This document shows, one piece after another, positions 19,826-30,429 of a stretch of DNA of 64,000 bases (positions are counted from its first letter, which is position 1; the number at the start of each line of letters is the position of its first letter). This stretch comes from Prorocentrum cordatum (taxonomy: Eukaryota > Sar > Dinophyceae > Prorocentrales > Prorocentraceae). A program made the translations under genes and the position numbers. The stretch spans positions 408,494 to 472,493 of the forward strand of contig CAUYUJ010010491.1 in the NCBI GenBank assembly GCA_963575745.1, in the 5' to 3' direction. Under the pieces are notes generated by a model that saw only the letters and a program-made list of their open reading frames with translations, ran no database searches and was not told the origin of the DNA.

Positions 19826-21133
19826 CTATTCAATCTGGGATATGAACCATTCATAGGTTTTCACGCCTGTCCCTGGCTTGTCCGCAGACAGGTCATAAAG
19901 TTGACAGATCAAGTCAAATTTATTTGGCTTCCTGCATTGCTCAATAAAGTGTGCATGGATTGAAGCTTGCATCTCGTCAGACGGAGGTCGTACGCCGTAG
20001 AGTTGCTGATACACATCTGTCCATTCATTATAGAAATGGTACAAATGAGCATCTGGGCGATTGGGATCGATAACTACCTTGCAAATGTCACGCGAAATGC
20101 GATGTTGACCCAATTCCGATCTGACTGAACACCAATAGCAAATGGCCCGCATCGTTTCGCGCCCAGTTAAGAGTCTCTTTTCATACTGGGCGCCGAATTC
20201 CATACGATTGAGTTGTTGAAAGAAGCGAGTGTGATGAATGGAAAGATTGCGATTCCTACGCATTTTGTTGAATGTCTCAATCAAGTTAGTGGCGATCATA
20301 ATGTCGAAGCGTCGGACGCCACCCGGGTCTCTAAGCTGCTCTTTAGCCACAGCGGGGCCCATGGCTTCCATGATCCAAAGCTGTGCTTCCTGAATCTCAG
20401 CAGACGATCCAGCCACAGCACGAACGTTATGCATCTGCCATTCCCGTATGTTTGTAACATCGGGAATGTCCATCAGATCGACCTTCTGGTTGTTCCCAAC
20501 CTGTCTCCACTGATCCAGGGGGGTACTCTCGTCAAGACCTCCCCGGCCATTAGGCCCACCTGGGCCCGGAGGCCCGCCACGGCCTCCTCCACCGCCTGAG
20601 GATCCAGAACCCCCCCGACTCCCTGGAGGCGGATTCTCTGACTGGTCTCGGACGGCATGGGCGAGTGCTGACAAGATCTCGGTACTTGGTGCGGTACTAT
20701 GATCATCCCCATCATTGCTCTGCCCTGCCCCGCCAGGCGGCGCGGCCGCTGGCGTATAATCCTTACCTCCACCAGGCGGCTGGGCCGTCGGTGGCCTCGC
20801 TGGTCCCGCCTTGGTAAAAGGATGATAATTAACAAGGGTCATGTCATCAACGATGCCTGCCAACTCAGCATTGATGGGTACATTGTTCCCGGAGATGCCA
20901 GGCTTGGCCGGACCTTCGGTGGCAGGGCCAGGGACAGTAAAATGTGGTTGCATGACTGGCCGCACGGGCGTCTCCTGCGAAAGCTGGGGCATATCGAACT
21001 GATGGAACCTGGGCAGCATGTCCAACGCGTTCTCGATAAATTGGAAGGATTCCATACCCATAGTCTTCGTCATCTCTTTAGCCCTTTCGATCAAGGCCGC
21101 CTCACGGTCAGCAGCTTGCAATTGAGACCGCAC
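19826..21133 (-). CDS. Copia Gag core
   Basis: A 435-codon open frame: a Gly/Pro-rich linker (GGSGSSGGGGGRGGPPG) in the middle, then a helical capsid-like region (NVRAVAGSSAEIQEAQLWIM; MRRNRNLSIHHTRFFQQLNR; KPNKFDLICQLYDLSA). In dinoflagellate copia elements this type of helical block precedes CCCH fingers, as here. Assignment is from position and composition; no diagnostic residue is available. Confidence 0.55.
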   Translation of the reverse strand: MRSQLQAADREAALIERAKEMTKTMGMESFQFIENALDMLPRFHQFDMPQLSQETPVRPVMQPHFTVPGPATEGPAKPGISGNNVPINAELAGIVDDMTLVNYHPFTKAGPARPPTAQPPGGGKDYTPAAAPPGGAGQSNDGDDHSTAPSTEILSALAHAVRDQSENPPPGSRGGSGSSGGGGGRGGPPGPGGPNGRGGLDESTPLDQWRQVGNNQKVDLMDIPDVTNIREWQMHNVRAVAGSSAEIQEAQLWIMEAMGPAVAKEQLRDPGGVRRFDIMIATNLIETFNKMRRNRNLSIHHTRFFQQLNRMEFGAQYEKRLLTGRETMRAICYWCSVRSELGQHRISRDICKVVIDPNRPDAHLYHFYNEWTDVYQQLYGVRPPSDEMQASIHAHFIEQCRKPNKFDLICQLYDLSADKPGTGVKTYEWFISQIE

Positions 21134-21194
21134 ATTGCTCTTTCTCTCTCAATGATTCAGCGATGGCAGCCCTGAGCTCCATCACTTCTTTCTC

Positions 21195-23745
21195 TCATGC
21201 AGCTGCGCGTGCCAACGCTTCATCTTTCTCGCGTAGGTTGGCAGCTGACCTTTCTAAGCTTAATCGAAGCTGTTCCTCAGCTTGCTCCTTCATCCCTTGC
21301 ATATTACACTTGTCAGCGTAAATGTCATCAAGGAGCTTCTGCTGTTGGGCCCGAAAGGTGGGGTCAGCGCTATGTCGCTTCCATTGCCCATCCCACTCCG
21401 CCTGTTCCACGGGCGGGCTCTTTCGTTGAGTACAAGCGACGCACCGCTGCGTGCTCATATCGAAGTGGTTATACAACTTGGCGATCCGCAAATGGCGCAT
21501 AATCCGACCTTCGGATTCGAACATACTGAACAATTTTCGTCAGCATCCCCCCTCGCGGGCCGCGGCTGCTGGGCTGCTTTTACCCGCAACATTGGCGGCA
21601 TCCCGCCATCTAGGGGCGCCGAGCTAGGCTGGGCCTGCGACGACGCGGCACCAGACGGGCGGGCCGTCGGCGATGGTCGTCTGCTCGCCTCTGCCAGCTT
21701 GGCCGGTAGGCACGCTTCGACGCCATGGCATGTTCATGCGACTTGAGCTCTTCTCGATACTGATTATTCTGAACAACTACCGTCGCAGCTAGAATCTGCG
21801 CGCTGGCCGCTTCTAGCCCGGCAGCACAAAGTTGGCATTGGAGCTCCTTTCTTTCATTTTCTGCCTTGGCTATCGCGGCCCTCTCCCCTTCTATTTTCGC
21901 CACCGCAACAGCGGCGCGGGCGAATTCGGCATCTACAGATTGACTGTTTGCCGCCAGGGCAGCCTGTCGTTCAGAAGATAACGTCTCAACAATCCTGTTC
22001 TCGGCTTCTTCCGCGCGCCGCTGGGCAGCCGCGGTCTGATAGGACATTTGTTCCATCAGTTCTTGTTCCCGCCGACTGGCACATTGGGCCAAGGCGATTC
22101 TATCAGCCTCGGACCTCTTCTGGACATCGGCAATAGCTGCGTTCATTTCTTCTCGATCCAGTCGGGCCTGTTCGGCCCTCTGGGCTTCTAAGATCATGGT
22201 TTCTTGCTGTCTCTTAGCCTCCATTATTCTGGCCTGATCCTGCATGGCGCGGATGAGAAGGCATTGGCAGTTATGTTCTTCCATCTGGAAGCAATCACTG
22301 ATTGCCGCAAGTGGGACACACAGCAGAACAGCACCCACACACTGGGCGCTTACAAGGCCCCCCCTGTTTGCGAGCTTTCCCTGGGCACCTGTTCCCCGCC
22401 TGGGGCGGGCAATTAGGGCCTGGATTCCAGCACGCCTCGCGCATGGAAATGGCACTGTTGCTCCTCGAAGTCGATCGGGCACCAGATCGCGGGATCTTCC
22501 CCTGCTCGAAGCAGACGATCGAGGGCGACCGCGCGTGCTCTCCGGTGGCTCGGCCACCTCTCGAAGCGCCTCATACCGTTCATCATGTTCAACCAACTCT
22601 GGGAGTGAGGCCGGGGGATCAAACATACCATCATCCTCAACTACCGCGGGCACTGACGGCTGCCAATCGCCCGGGGCGACGGCAGTCCGGTAGAACCCCT
22701 CCTGAAGCGGGGATGCATTCAAATCATAATCTTCGTTCCTGTGCTTCTTATGTTGAGGAGCTGGCGTTCGACCCGTGGTCCCCCGGCCATGCCTTACATG
22801 AATTTGGGAACTCGTTTCAACCTCTGCCGCCTGGGGCGGTACCTCAGCGATTGGGAGAATGGGAGACGGCATCGATGTCCCCCATGGTTCATGTACCGCT
22901 GGAACCTCGCGGTCTAGGTCGCTGATCGCGGTGTCTAGATCTGGTTCCGCAAGCGCCTTCCCAAGAGCTTCCAGGTGGTCGTAGTCAACGGTCTCCTGTC
23001 CTGGGGATGACCTTCCGTCTGGGACGGGATGGTCGGCAGCCCCCATCAGCGGCAAGACTCGGCGTGGTGACATTTGATAATTAGCATACTCCATGTCAAC
23101 TTCCATAGATTTGACATCGTCTTCGTCATCAAGCTGCACGTCGCTGTCTTGACCGGGTTGCCCGTTCAAGGCTATCGGGGCGGGGTGAGTCCCGCGCGGA
23201 CGACCCCAACCGTCTGGGACGGCGGGGAGCGCACCGCTGGCCTCCTTTACGTCTCGCGACCCACTGGCTGGGCCAGCGGCCGGCTCGATAGAACGCATGG
23301 CAATCGGGCTGGAATGTTGTTTCTGAGGACTCAGCAACCAAAGATGAAAAAAAACTCTTCGCCTGGCATTAACGGCTGGGCCTTTTCCGCCTTATCGGGC
23401 CTGGGGTCTGTCCACGATCTCTCATCGGAATACGAGTGGGAGAATCACCTACAAATAATCTACGATTTCTCCCGTGCTCCTTCCGCGAGAAGCCCGAATG
23501 GGATTAGAAGAGTGAAGAGAGCGGCCCTCCCCTGGGCCGCTGTCCTGTTGTTATTGCCCGTCTCGGTGCACATCGTGTAATATCACGGGCAATTCGGCCG
23601 TCTCATCATAGCTCATTCCAATTGCGACTTGGTCGCGGGCTTCGGCTGATAACCAATGTTTCCTCTGAGAATCGGGGTAAGATGCCAAAGGAATTAAGGT
23701 CTCATGTTTACTACGCTTAGTGGTAGAGGGCATGGGATGAGACAT
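21195..23745 (-). pseudogene. Copia Gag N-terminal region with long coiled coil
   Basis: The main frame (23337-21610) holds an acidic, Pro-rich N-terminal half and then about 180 residues of Ala/Glu/Arg/Gln heptads (e.g. RAEQARLDREEMNAAIADVQ and KIEGERAAIAKAENERKEL), a clear coiled coil for Gag assembly. A second frame (21533-21195) continues the helical pattern (MKEQAEEQLRLSLERSAANL). Further upstream, 23745-23551 encodes MSHPMPSTTKRSKHETLIPL and on, possibly the true Gag start, and 23338-23550 is out of frame. At least two frameshifts separate these parts. Confidence 0.5.
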
Positions 23746-23763
23746 CGATGGAACAATATATTA

Positions 23764-23960
23764 TCCGTTAAGCAACTGCGCTCACGTATAGGAAGGGAGG
23801 AGGCCGGCCGGCCGACGCCCGGGCGCGGGCGCGCAGCGGCACGCTCCTTCTCTCACTCGAGCAGCAAAAGTAGCTGCGGTATACAGTAATACTAATGTCA
23901 AGGTATGACCAGGCAGGCAGCAGGAGAGGCAAGTATATGATGAGGCGGAGAGGAGCATAT
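23764..23960. other. Junction between copia element and ORF1 retrocopy
   Basis: About 200 bases with CGCG-rich sequence (GCCGGCCGGCCGACGCCCGGGC) and no gene, tail or repeat that I can identify. Confidence 0.4.
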
Positions 23961-25262
23961 TTACTGATTGTTCCACAACAGGCGGCTCTTGTACTCGAAC
24001 GTGTCGCCTGTCTGGACCGCGATCGTCGGCATGCTGTCGATGAACACCACCCCCTTGGCCGCGCCATGCTTGATCCTCTTGTGGGGCAACTGATCTTCGA
24101 CAAAGGACGCCAATCACTTGGTCTGCACCTCCGGCCCCACAAAAAATTGCCCGGCCCCACAAAAAAATTGGCCCGTCCACCAGGCACTGCGGCAACTTCA
24201 AACGGTCTCCAATGCTGACCATCACGCTTGAGCGCACGCCGAGCTGCCCGCACCTTCCGCTGCGCGGCGTCTCCGTTGCCCAGCATCTGCATGACGTACC
24301 TCCTGCTGGGGCTGTCCCCGATGAGCTTTTACTGTGTCTCCACAACGCCCGCCTCCGTGAGCCACTCGGCGAGCTCCGCGGCGACGCTCTCCTTGCTGGC
24401 CATCTCCGAAAGGTTGACAATGAGCACCGTCGGGTCAGGATGTCGACCCCACACTTGCATATCCTCGTAGTCCTTTCCGCATCTCATCCAGCTGCCGCCG
24501 CATCTCGGACTGTGATTGCTCCAGAACGTCGCTTCTAGCCTGGAGATCTGGAACTTGAGTTTGGACCTGCCGGTTGACTGCATCCTGTCGCGCCGCCACA
24601 GCGCGAACGAGCCCCGTGGAGTGGTTCGAAATCTCCGAGATGATGGTCGTCTTCAGCGAGCCAAGCTTCGCCTCCACCGATGCAGCAATCTCATCCTTGA
24701 AGGCTCTGAACAAGTCGCCCAGCGAGCTCTGCTGGTCAGGGGCCGAGCCACCACGAGCGCCAGCGGCCGCGGCTGCAGCACTGCCACCAGGCGAGCCCCC
24801 CACAGGGGCAGCAGCGGCGCTGGCAGCCCAGGGGTCTGCACGACCCTGGAGCGGGTCAGCAGAGCGTTGACCACCAGCAGGACGGCGAGCACCAGCAGCT
24901 TGAGAACTCCGATCGTCTTCTTCTGCGGCTGTGCCACGAATGGGTTCCTTCGAACGTGAACGTCGCTCTCCCGAGTTCGAACCACTTTCGCCACCGCCGC
25001 GGCCCCGCTGCGGATCTCCCGCGGGAGCAGCGCCGCGAGGGGGCGCGGGGTGTCGAGCTGCGCTGGGGCCATCAGCTGCGCCGACCGGCATGGATGGAGC
25101 CCTCGGAGGGGCTCGCGCGGGCGGGAAAGCGGGCCGAAACGGCGTTGCGCAGAACGTGAAAGAGGTCTGCTGCGGCCAGTGCAGGCTCACAACATGATCG
25201 TTTGTTTGTACCCTAACCCTCTCGAGAAACGAGGACGGACGGGCCAAATCTAATCGCGACAC
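23961..25262 (-). pseudogene. LINE ORF1-like retrocopy without ORF2
   Basis: The minus strand has a coiled-coil segment (SLGDLFRAFKDEIAASVEAK ... QSEMRRQLDEMRKGLRGYAS), then in a second frame DPTVLIVNLSEMASKESVAA, then VMQMLGNGDAAQRKVRAARR, and finally LPHKRIKHGAAKGVVFIDSM ... EYKSRLLWNNQ before TAA at 23961-23963. These blocks parallel ORF1 of the neighbouring LINE (DPTILVVRSRELVAQ; RFIIQFTGQVHLAARAVRPA; YPNKRF ... INIIGLEEAPAI). Several frameshifts break it. No endonuclease or RT follows the stop. A relict spliced leader lies 31 bases upstream, so this looks like a copy of a trans-spliced ORF1-only mRNA. Confidence 0.6.
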
Positions 25263-25293
25263 CTCGGGTGCTTCACCCTTCGCTGCGTCTAGA

Positions 25294-25313
25294 CTTGAGC
25301 CACATGGCTACGG
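25294..25313 (-). other. Relict dinoflagellate spliced leader
   Basis: The minus strand reads CCGTAGCCATGTGGCTCAAG, the spliced leader with its central TTT replaced by GT. It lies directly upstream of the ORF1 retrocopy and is preceded, in sense, by AGGT and a GGA-rich tract. Confidence 0.8.
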
Positions 25314-25317
25314 ACCT

Positions 25318-25525
25318 CCCTCTCCTCCTCCTCCTCCTCCTCCTCCTCCTCCTCCTCCCCCTCCCCCTCCTCGTCCTCCTCCTCCTCCTCCTCATCCTCC
25401 TCCTCCTCCCCTTCCCTTATCCGTCTCCTCCTTCCCGTCCTCCACGTCCTCGCCCCCCTCCATCTCCTCCTCCTCATTATCCTCCCCCTCCTCATCCCCC
25501 CCCTCCCCCCCTCCTCCTGCAGCGT
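25318..25525. repeat. CTC/GGA-rich simple repeat
   Basis: Almost pure CTCCTC, then CCTCCC-type sequence, lying between the 3' end of the LINE and the spliced-leader relict of the ORF1 copy. A similar tract lies at 30430-30530 upstream of the LINE. Confidence 0.9.
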
Positions 25526-25553
25526 GGCCAAAGGGGGGGCGGTCCTCGGAGCC

Positions 25554-26375
25554 CTAACGCAGCATCTGGCGCCGCACCGTGGGGGCGAGACCTCTAGCCT
25601 CGTTCAACGCCAGCGGTCGACCGCCGAGACGCCGGGACTTTGCTCGAATCTCGCTGTAAAGGAAATAAGCACAGGCTGGAACTCTGAGAGACAACTCTGC
25701 CGGCATCAAAATCCCGAACCGATCCAAGGGGAGCGGGGCGAGGGGGCCAGATAATGCCTCAAGAAGAGCGCCGAAGATGGGGCAATTCCAGCAATGTGCA
25801 AAAGCGTCCTCGCCACCAAGCTCGGGGGGGCACCCACAGATACAAAACGAATATACAGACTGTTGAAACCTACGTTGAGTTAACCAGCTTTTTCGAAAGC
25901 GCCCTAGCAGCCGCAGCCGAGAGGGCAGCAGGCAAGGAAGCAAGAGCGGCCTGCGCACCAGACCAGTAAACGGCAAAGATATACGAGCCCTCTCCCCGGG
26001 GGGCACATCAATCAGGCGTCGGGAAAACAAACCACCAAGCGCGTTAGTGCACATACAGTCAGTCAGTTGTTGCACAAGCATGCGCTGGATTTGGGGGCGG
26101 GGGCCTCCCACGGAACTCAGAAGATGATGAGCCTGGAGCAGACGGACCTCCGAGAGTGTAGGAAGAATGTCATTTCGCAGCCGATCAGGGAAATGGGCCC
26201 CGTAGTACGCATCAGACATGTGCTGGCACAGAGCAGGGGACTTCCACCACGGCGGCGAATACTCTCGACGCAGAACCGACACGCATGGGCGGTGCCGAAC
26301 AGCAGCACGGTGCAGCCAATCAAGAGACTGGCGCCATTCAAAAGTAGAAATAGCTCCCCGAGCTCGCGCTGCCAT
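25554..26375 (-). pseudogene. LINE ORF2 C-terminal region with zinc-knuckle-like motif
   Basis: The frame contains FCICGCPPELGGEDAFAHCW followed by NCP, the Cys-Cys-His-Cys knuckle commonly found after the RT of LINEs, and ends TVRRQMLR. It is continuous in sense with the RT frame except for a stop or shift near 26376. Confidence 0.6.
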
Positions 26376-26377
26376 AC

Positions 26378-27745
26378 CTATAATTGGAAGCGAACGAATC
26401 CTCGGTCCTCCCCATTCCTGCCGCCGATACCAAGCCCTTCATATCTGGCGAGCTCGCGCGGTGCAGGGATGAATTGGGCGATGTAGGACATCACCGAGGA
26501 AGCACGAGTAGAGCAAAGGTTCGCCGCAATCGTGTTCGAGGCCCCGACATTGGAGAGCTCGAACGCTCTGTGGCGCCATTTTCTGAGTGGGGTCCTCCAA
26601 CAGTGCTGCTCCGCTTCAGGCCCAAGATACATGCCCAGATACTTGACAACATCGCCGATTTCAAACGCGGCCCAGGACGGGATGAGAGCTTTTATCTTCA
26701 GCGCGTAAAGCTTTGCAATCGCTCCCGTGATCGGGCCCGCGAGAGGGAGGATCTGACATTTGGAAATAGTCAGATACAGAGCAGCAAGTTGGACCGCAAG
26801 ACCGAAGATGTGGGACAGTTGCAAGAGGTGCTGCAGCTTGATAATGTCCGTGCCTATGTCGTCAGCGCAGAGTCTAACTATCCCAAGGTGCTTTGCTGTT
26901 CTATCGTCGAGTCGAAATCGGCGACAAAAGGCCCCATACTGACAGCAATAGAGTCCCCGACCCAGGGCGTCCTTGAATGATTCCAGCCAGGATAGGAAAC
27001 ATAAAGAGAAGCAAGCCCCCAATTCAGAATAGCAAATCACACCTTGGTAGAGTAAGATGACATAGGCCAGCAGCGGGGGCTGAAAACCTATTTCTTCTAG
27101 CACCAGCAGCATCCACCGATGAGATATCGATGGGAAAGCCTGGGCGAAGTCGAAGGCGGCTACCAGCGGCAGGTCCGCGCCTGCAGATGGAACCATCGAA
27201 AAAAACACCTGGCAAGAGCGCCAAGCTCGACGTTGTTCGTTCCAAACTGGCGACCCTGAATAAAGCCTCTTTGTAATTTGTTGGCAACCTTCGACCACTC
27301 CCTGGAAAAATGAGAACATGATGGTAGCAGCGATCAGCTTGGCGTCGGTGTTTTTGAGGCCCAGGGGTCTAAGCTTATCACATTCACGGATACACCCTCC
27401 CCCATCGAGATATCCTCCCTCCTCCCCCTTCGGGATGTAGACGCCCAGCAAATGGTTAAAACCCCAGAATGCCCAACCTCCATCCAAGAGCCAGAATATC
27501 ATCTCCGAGAGGGTCTCCAGAGCCTGGGGGGTCTTCTGCAAAGCGGCGCATGGTATACAATCGGGACCAGGGGCGCTGTGGGTCTGTCGACGTGAAACAG
27601 TGGCCATCAGGCTCTTGCTCGGGGGCGGGGCGTCGCTCAGGTCGGTGCGACCTGTGGAGCTCTGGATGCAAATCCGAGCCTTGTGCTCAGGAATATCGCT
27701 GGCACTGAAGATCTTGCCCCAATGTTCGCCAATCGCTGAAGCCAT
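26378..27745 (-). CDS. LINE reverse transcriptase
   Basis: A 455-codon open frame. It carries HSAPGPDCIPCAALQ (RT motif 0), LRPLGLKNTDAKLIA (motif 1, usually RPIxLxxxxxK), VAAFDFAQAFPSISHRWM (motif A, catalytic Asp) and VRLCADDIGTDI (motif C, ADD active site), then SKCQILPLAG and VVKYLGMYLG (motifs D and E). The N-terminus (ASAIGEHWGKIFSA) connects by a frameshift near 27740 to the endonuclease frame. A LINE RT performs target-primed reverse transcription. The motif B region is weaker and may contain a further shift. Confidence 0.8.
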   Translation of the reverse strand: MASAIGEHWGKIFSASDIPEHKARICIQSSTGRTDLSDAPPPSKSLMATVSRRQTHSAPGPDCIPCAALQKTPQALETLSEMIFWLLDGGWAFWGFNHLLGVYIPKGEEGGYLDGGGCIRECDKLRPLGLKNTDAKLIAATIMFSFFQGVVEGCQQITKRLYSGSPVWNEQRRAWRSCQVFFSMVPSAGADLPLVAAFDFAQAFPSISHRWMLLVLEEIGFQPPLLAYVILLYQGVICYSELGACFSLCFLSWLESFKDALGRGLYCCQYGAFCRRFRLDDRTAKHLGIVRLCADDIGTDIIKLQHLLQLSHIFGLAVQLAALYLTISKCQILPLAGPITGAIAKLYALKIKALIPSWAAFEIGDVVKYLGMYLGPEAEQHCWRTPLRKWRHRAFELSNVGASNTIAANLCSTRASSVMSYIAQFIPAPRELARYEGLGIGGRNGEDRGFVRFQL

Positions 27746-29112
27746 GTCCGGCGGGCAGAAAGAAGTAGATCATTGCGGCGAATACCGCGAACATGCAGGC
27801 GACGGTCAAAAGGTGCCCACAACTTGGCTCGCTCCTGGAGACGACGGAGACGTTGTCTGAGCGTTTTCTTCCCGGGTTCTGGGGCAGCCGAGAGATCTTC
27901 CCCAAGTCCTCCTATCTTGTTCAGGTGGTCTGATTCTTCCAGAGAGTTGATAAGGTCAGCAAAGGCCCCAGGATTAACCAAAGATAATCGCCCCGTCTCC
28001 TCGTCAAACTGGAGGTGCTGCTGAGCAAGAGGGTACGCCTTGATGAGTTCCTGTCCCAAGGAGCGGCCCTGACGCCAGACGGCCCTGGAAATCGAGCGGC
28101 AGAGAATGATGCGTCCCAAGGCCGAGTCCGAGGCCTGGCCCCAAGATGCGTTTCGGGCGAACCTGGCACCCTCTTTCATCAACACCGTAAGGTACAGCGA
28201 ACGGATCGGCGGCGAGTGCTGCTCAATGTCGCCGCACTGGAGATAAGCCTGTACATACCTAGTGTACTCAGGGGGGTCGAAGAAGTCTCGAGTGATGGCA
28301 CGCTCCGTGCGGTGCTTCTGGCCATCCGGGTGGAAATCAACCTTGATCGCTGCATGGTCTGACAACCGCTGGTGAATGACGACCCCGGCGAGACCCTGCG
28401 TCACCCCGCATACGTTAAACTGCCTGAGCGCCCACCCAGGAAGAGAGGTAAAGACCCTATCTATGATGCTCATCGCGTCATTCGGCCTGTGCACGTGGGC
28501 GGGGCCTCGCTGGTGGACTGCAGCTAACTTCCCAAGAAGGTCCCTCCAGACGGCGTCCCGAGTTGCCCTCCAGGTTTGGCACCCCTCTCCAGGAGCAACA
28601 AAGTTGGCTGGGCTGAGAGGGGACGAAGGCGCAGCAGAAATGCTGAAGTCGCCGATGACGACGACGACTCTGTTGAACGGGTCCTCTTTAGCCTCCTGGA
28701 GCTTCCCAAGAATGTGGTCCGAAATGCGGGTCTTCTCGTGCCTCTGGAGCCCACAGTTGTGGATAGTATAGTGGGCAATCCACGCCGAGCCTCCGTCAAT
28801 CTGGATATCCTTAAAAAGCGCTCTACCCTGCACAAGAGGCAAGCTGTCCGAGACAACCTCTAGGTCCTCAAACTTGGGTTCTGGGATCAGGGTGAGAACT
28901 CCGCCTGCAGCACTCGGCAAGAAGCTGGCATGACAAGAGTTGGGCTTGCGCGAGAAGTGAATCATGGTCATGGCTTCAGCTTCACTGCCATGCCTCTCTT
29001 GTACAGCGACAATACATGTGGGGGACATGAGGGAGGAGAGGTAGTGGAACTGCTTGGCCATGGTCGGAGGGTCGAAGTGAAAGAGAGAGTTAGCGTTCCA
29101 ACTGGCAAAGCA
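27746..29112 (-). CDS. LINE AP-like endonuclease and linker
   Basis: Part of a 784-codon open frame (29991-27637). Endonuclease motifs are CFASWNANSL (residues 294-303, N of motif I), AVQERHG (catalytic Glu), VVVVIGDFSISA (442-453, the GDF motif), SIIDRVFTS (508-516) and RLSDHAAIKVDF (542-553, catalytic SDH). The usual GDFN is GDFS here, so an active-site Asn is lost. This enzyme would nick target DNA. The 5' third of the same open frame (29991-29115) is mostly out of phase with ORF1. Confidence 0.75.
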
Positions 29113-29150
29113 CAGGGAAGCCGCGGTGGCACAAAAACCCAACCAAGGCT

Positions 29151-30180
29151 TTACGAACTTGCTAAATGGACCACTCGCCCTCGTCTGCCGAGGGAGGCTT
29201 GATACATTGTGCCACTCGCGGAGCATGAATATCCTTCTCCAAGCCGAGCGCCGTGAGGTTGGGAATGCTCCACTCCACGGAAGGCGCGGTTCCCGTTGGT
29301 GCTGGCGTGAATCGCAGGGGCTTCTTCCAAGCCAATGATATTTATCCTCGATCTTTGTCGACCTAGAAACGTTTGTTGGGGTAGGCGGTTTCGAATTCCC
29401 TTCTGATGAGCTTGACGCCGAGCTCCCTGCGGATGGTCGCCTGGTTTTGGCCCGTGCTGATGAACAGATCGGTCTGGCCGCCCGTGGGGAGCTCCGCGTA
29501 GAAGCGCCTCCACGCGTTGTTCCTCTGCTTGGTAGCCGCCATTGCTGGACGTACTGCACGTGCTGCCAGATGAACCTGTCCCGTGAACTGAATGATGAAA
29601 CGTTTAGCTGTGGGGCCTTCGTCTGGGCGCCTGACCTCGTAGTCGCCCACATCCAAGGCCGCGCCCTGCATCCAGTCACGGACGCCGTTGCACACTGCCT
29701 GCTGTGCAACCAACTCCCGCGAACGAACAACCAAGATGGTCGGATCCGTCGGGCGATCGAAGCTGGTTGGGAGCTCCACTGATGGGGGGGCTCCGTCTTG
29801 ACGATGTGTAGCTGCTTCTGCAAGTGCGCAATCTGCTGCTCCATGTAGTCAACACGCGTATCATGCGAGTCCACACGAGCTTCCACCCTGCGCATTCTGG
29901 CCTCCACCTGACGATCGATGCCTTCAGCATGCGAGGCAAAGGTTCTGGATAGAGCCGTGACACTGGCTTGGATCGAAGCGACGGCTGCCATGACCTCAGA
30001 TTTCGCGGCGTCGACGCGAGCCCAAAGGTCGAGCTCTGCACTGCGTTACCGACCACCCTGTCGACGACCAGGACTGCCAGTGCCACCAGGACTGCCAGTG
30101 CCACCACTGCTGCTAGCCCCTGGGAGTGTCGGAGGTTCTTCCAAGGCTTCTTGGAAGGGCTCGTCATCGGGGTAGCCCCC
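29151..30180 (-). pseudogene. LINE ORF1 (coiled coil and RRM-like region)
   Basis: The N-terminal coiled coil (SIQASVTALSRTFASHAEGI; MEQQIAHLQKQLHIVKTEP) lies at 29991-29800. The nucleic-acid-binding region lies in another frame at 29779-29363: DPTILVVRSRELVAQQAVCN, then RFIIQFTGQVHLAARAVRPA and TDLFISTGQNQATIRRELGV. It runs to NIIGLEEAPAIHAS in a third frame (29513-29151). ORF1 proteins coat the element's RNA. The Ser/Gly-rich N-terminal head (GGTGSPGGTGSPGRRQGG, near 30060) is in yet another frame. Confidence 0.55.
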
Positions 30181-30407
30181 ACCGTGCCCCAGCGGCGCAG
30201 AGCGAGATCGATCACGTGCTCCTTCAGGAAGCGCATCATGAGGAGGAGCAGAAGCTGCCACGCCGCGCCGTCGCAGAGTCTGCGATGGCCCACAAAAACT
30301 GCGACAATTCCAACAAAGCAGAATCCGAGAGAAGAGGGTGCCGCCAGCGCCCGACACGCTGGATCGCTCGCAAGAGAGCTGCCCGCACAAAATTGGACCT
30401 GTTCCCG

Positions 30408-30428
30408 CTTGGGCCAACATGGCAACGG
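30408..30428 (-). other. Relict dinoflagellate spliced leader at the LINE 5' end
   Basis: The minus strand reads CCGTTGCCATG then TTGGCCCAAG: 18 of 21 positions match the spliced leader. It is preceded in sense by GGAGGAGGT, as at 25313. Confidence 0.7.
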
Positions 30429-30429
30429 A

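Larger units (their letters stand above)
10178..23760 (-). mobile_element. Decayed Ty1/copia-like retroelement (continues at 1-416 beyond the nested element)
   Basis: The minus strand carries, in order, Gag coiled coil, Gag core, CCCH fingers, protease, integrase, reverse transcriptase, RNase H and a C-terminal extension. Protease-integrase-RT-RNase H is the copia order. Frames change at least ten times and stops are frequent, so the copy is dead. Two insertions sit inside it: the YR element (421-10173) and the composite repeat element (16884-18889). I compared the flanks by eye and found no long terminal repeats; the right boundary is set only by the last plausible coding frame (23551-23745). 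Confidence 0.75.
25540..30428 (-). mobile_element. LINE-type non-LTR retrotransposon, near full length
   Basis: In sense order: relict spliced leader (30428-30408), ORF1 (coiled coil plus RRM-like region), AP-like endonuclease, reverse transcriptase and a Cys/His knuckle. That is the layout of L1-like LINEs. Frames shift several times, so it is inactive. No poly-A or clear target duplication is visible; the 3' end runs into the CTC-rich tract near 25530. Confidence 0.8.

Noticed and set aside
10178-23760. Long terminal repeats of the copia element
   Set aside because: I compared 10178-10530 with 23340-23760 by eye and found no matching direct repeat; the 3' end also lies beyond the window.
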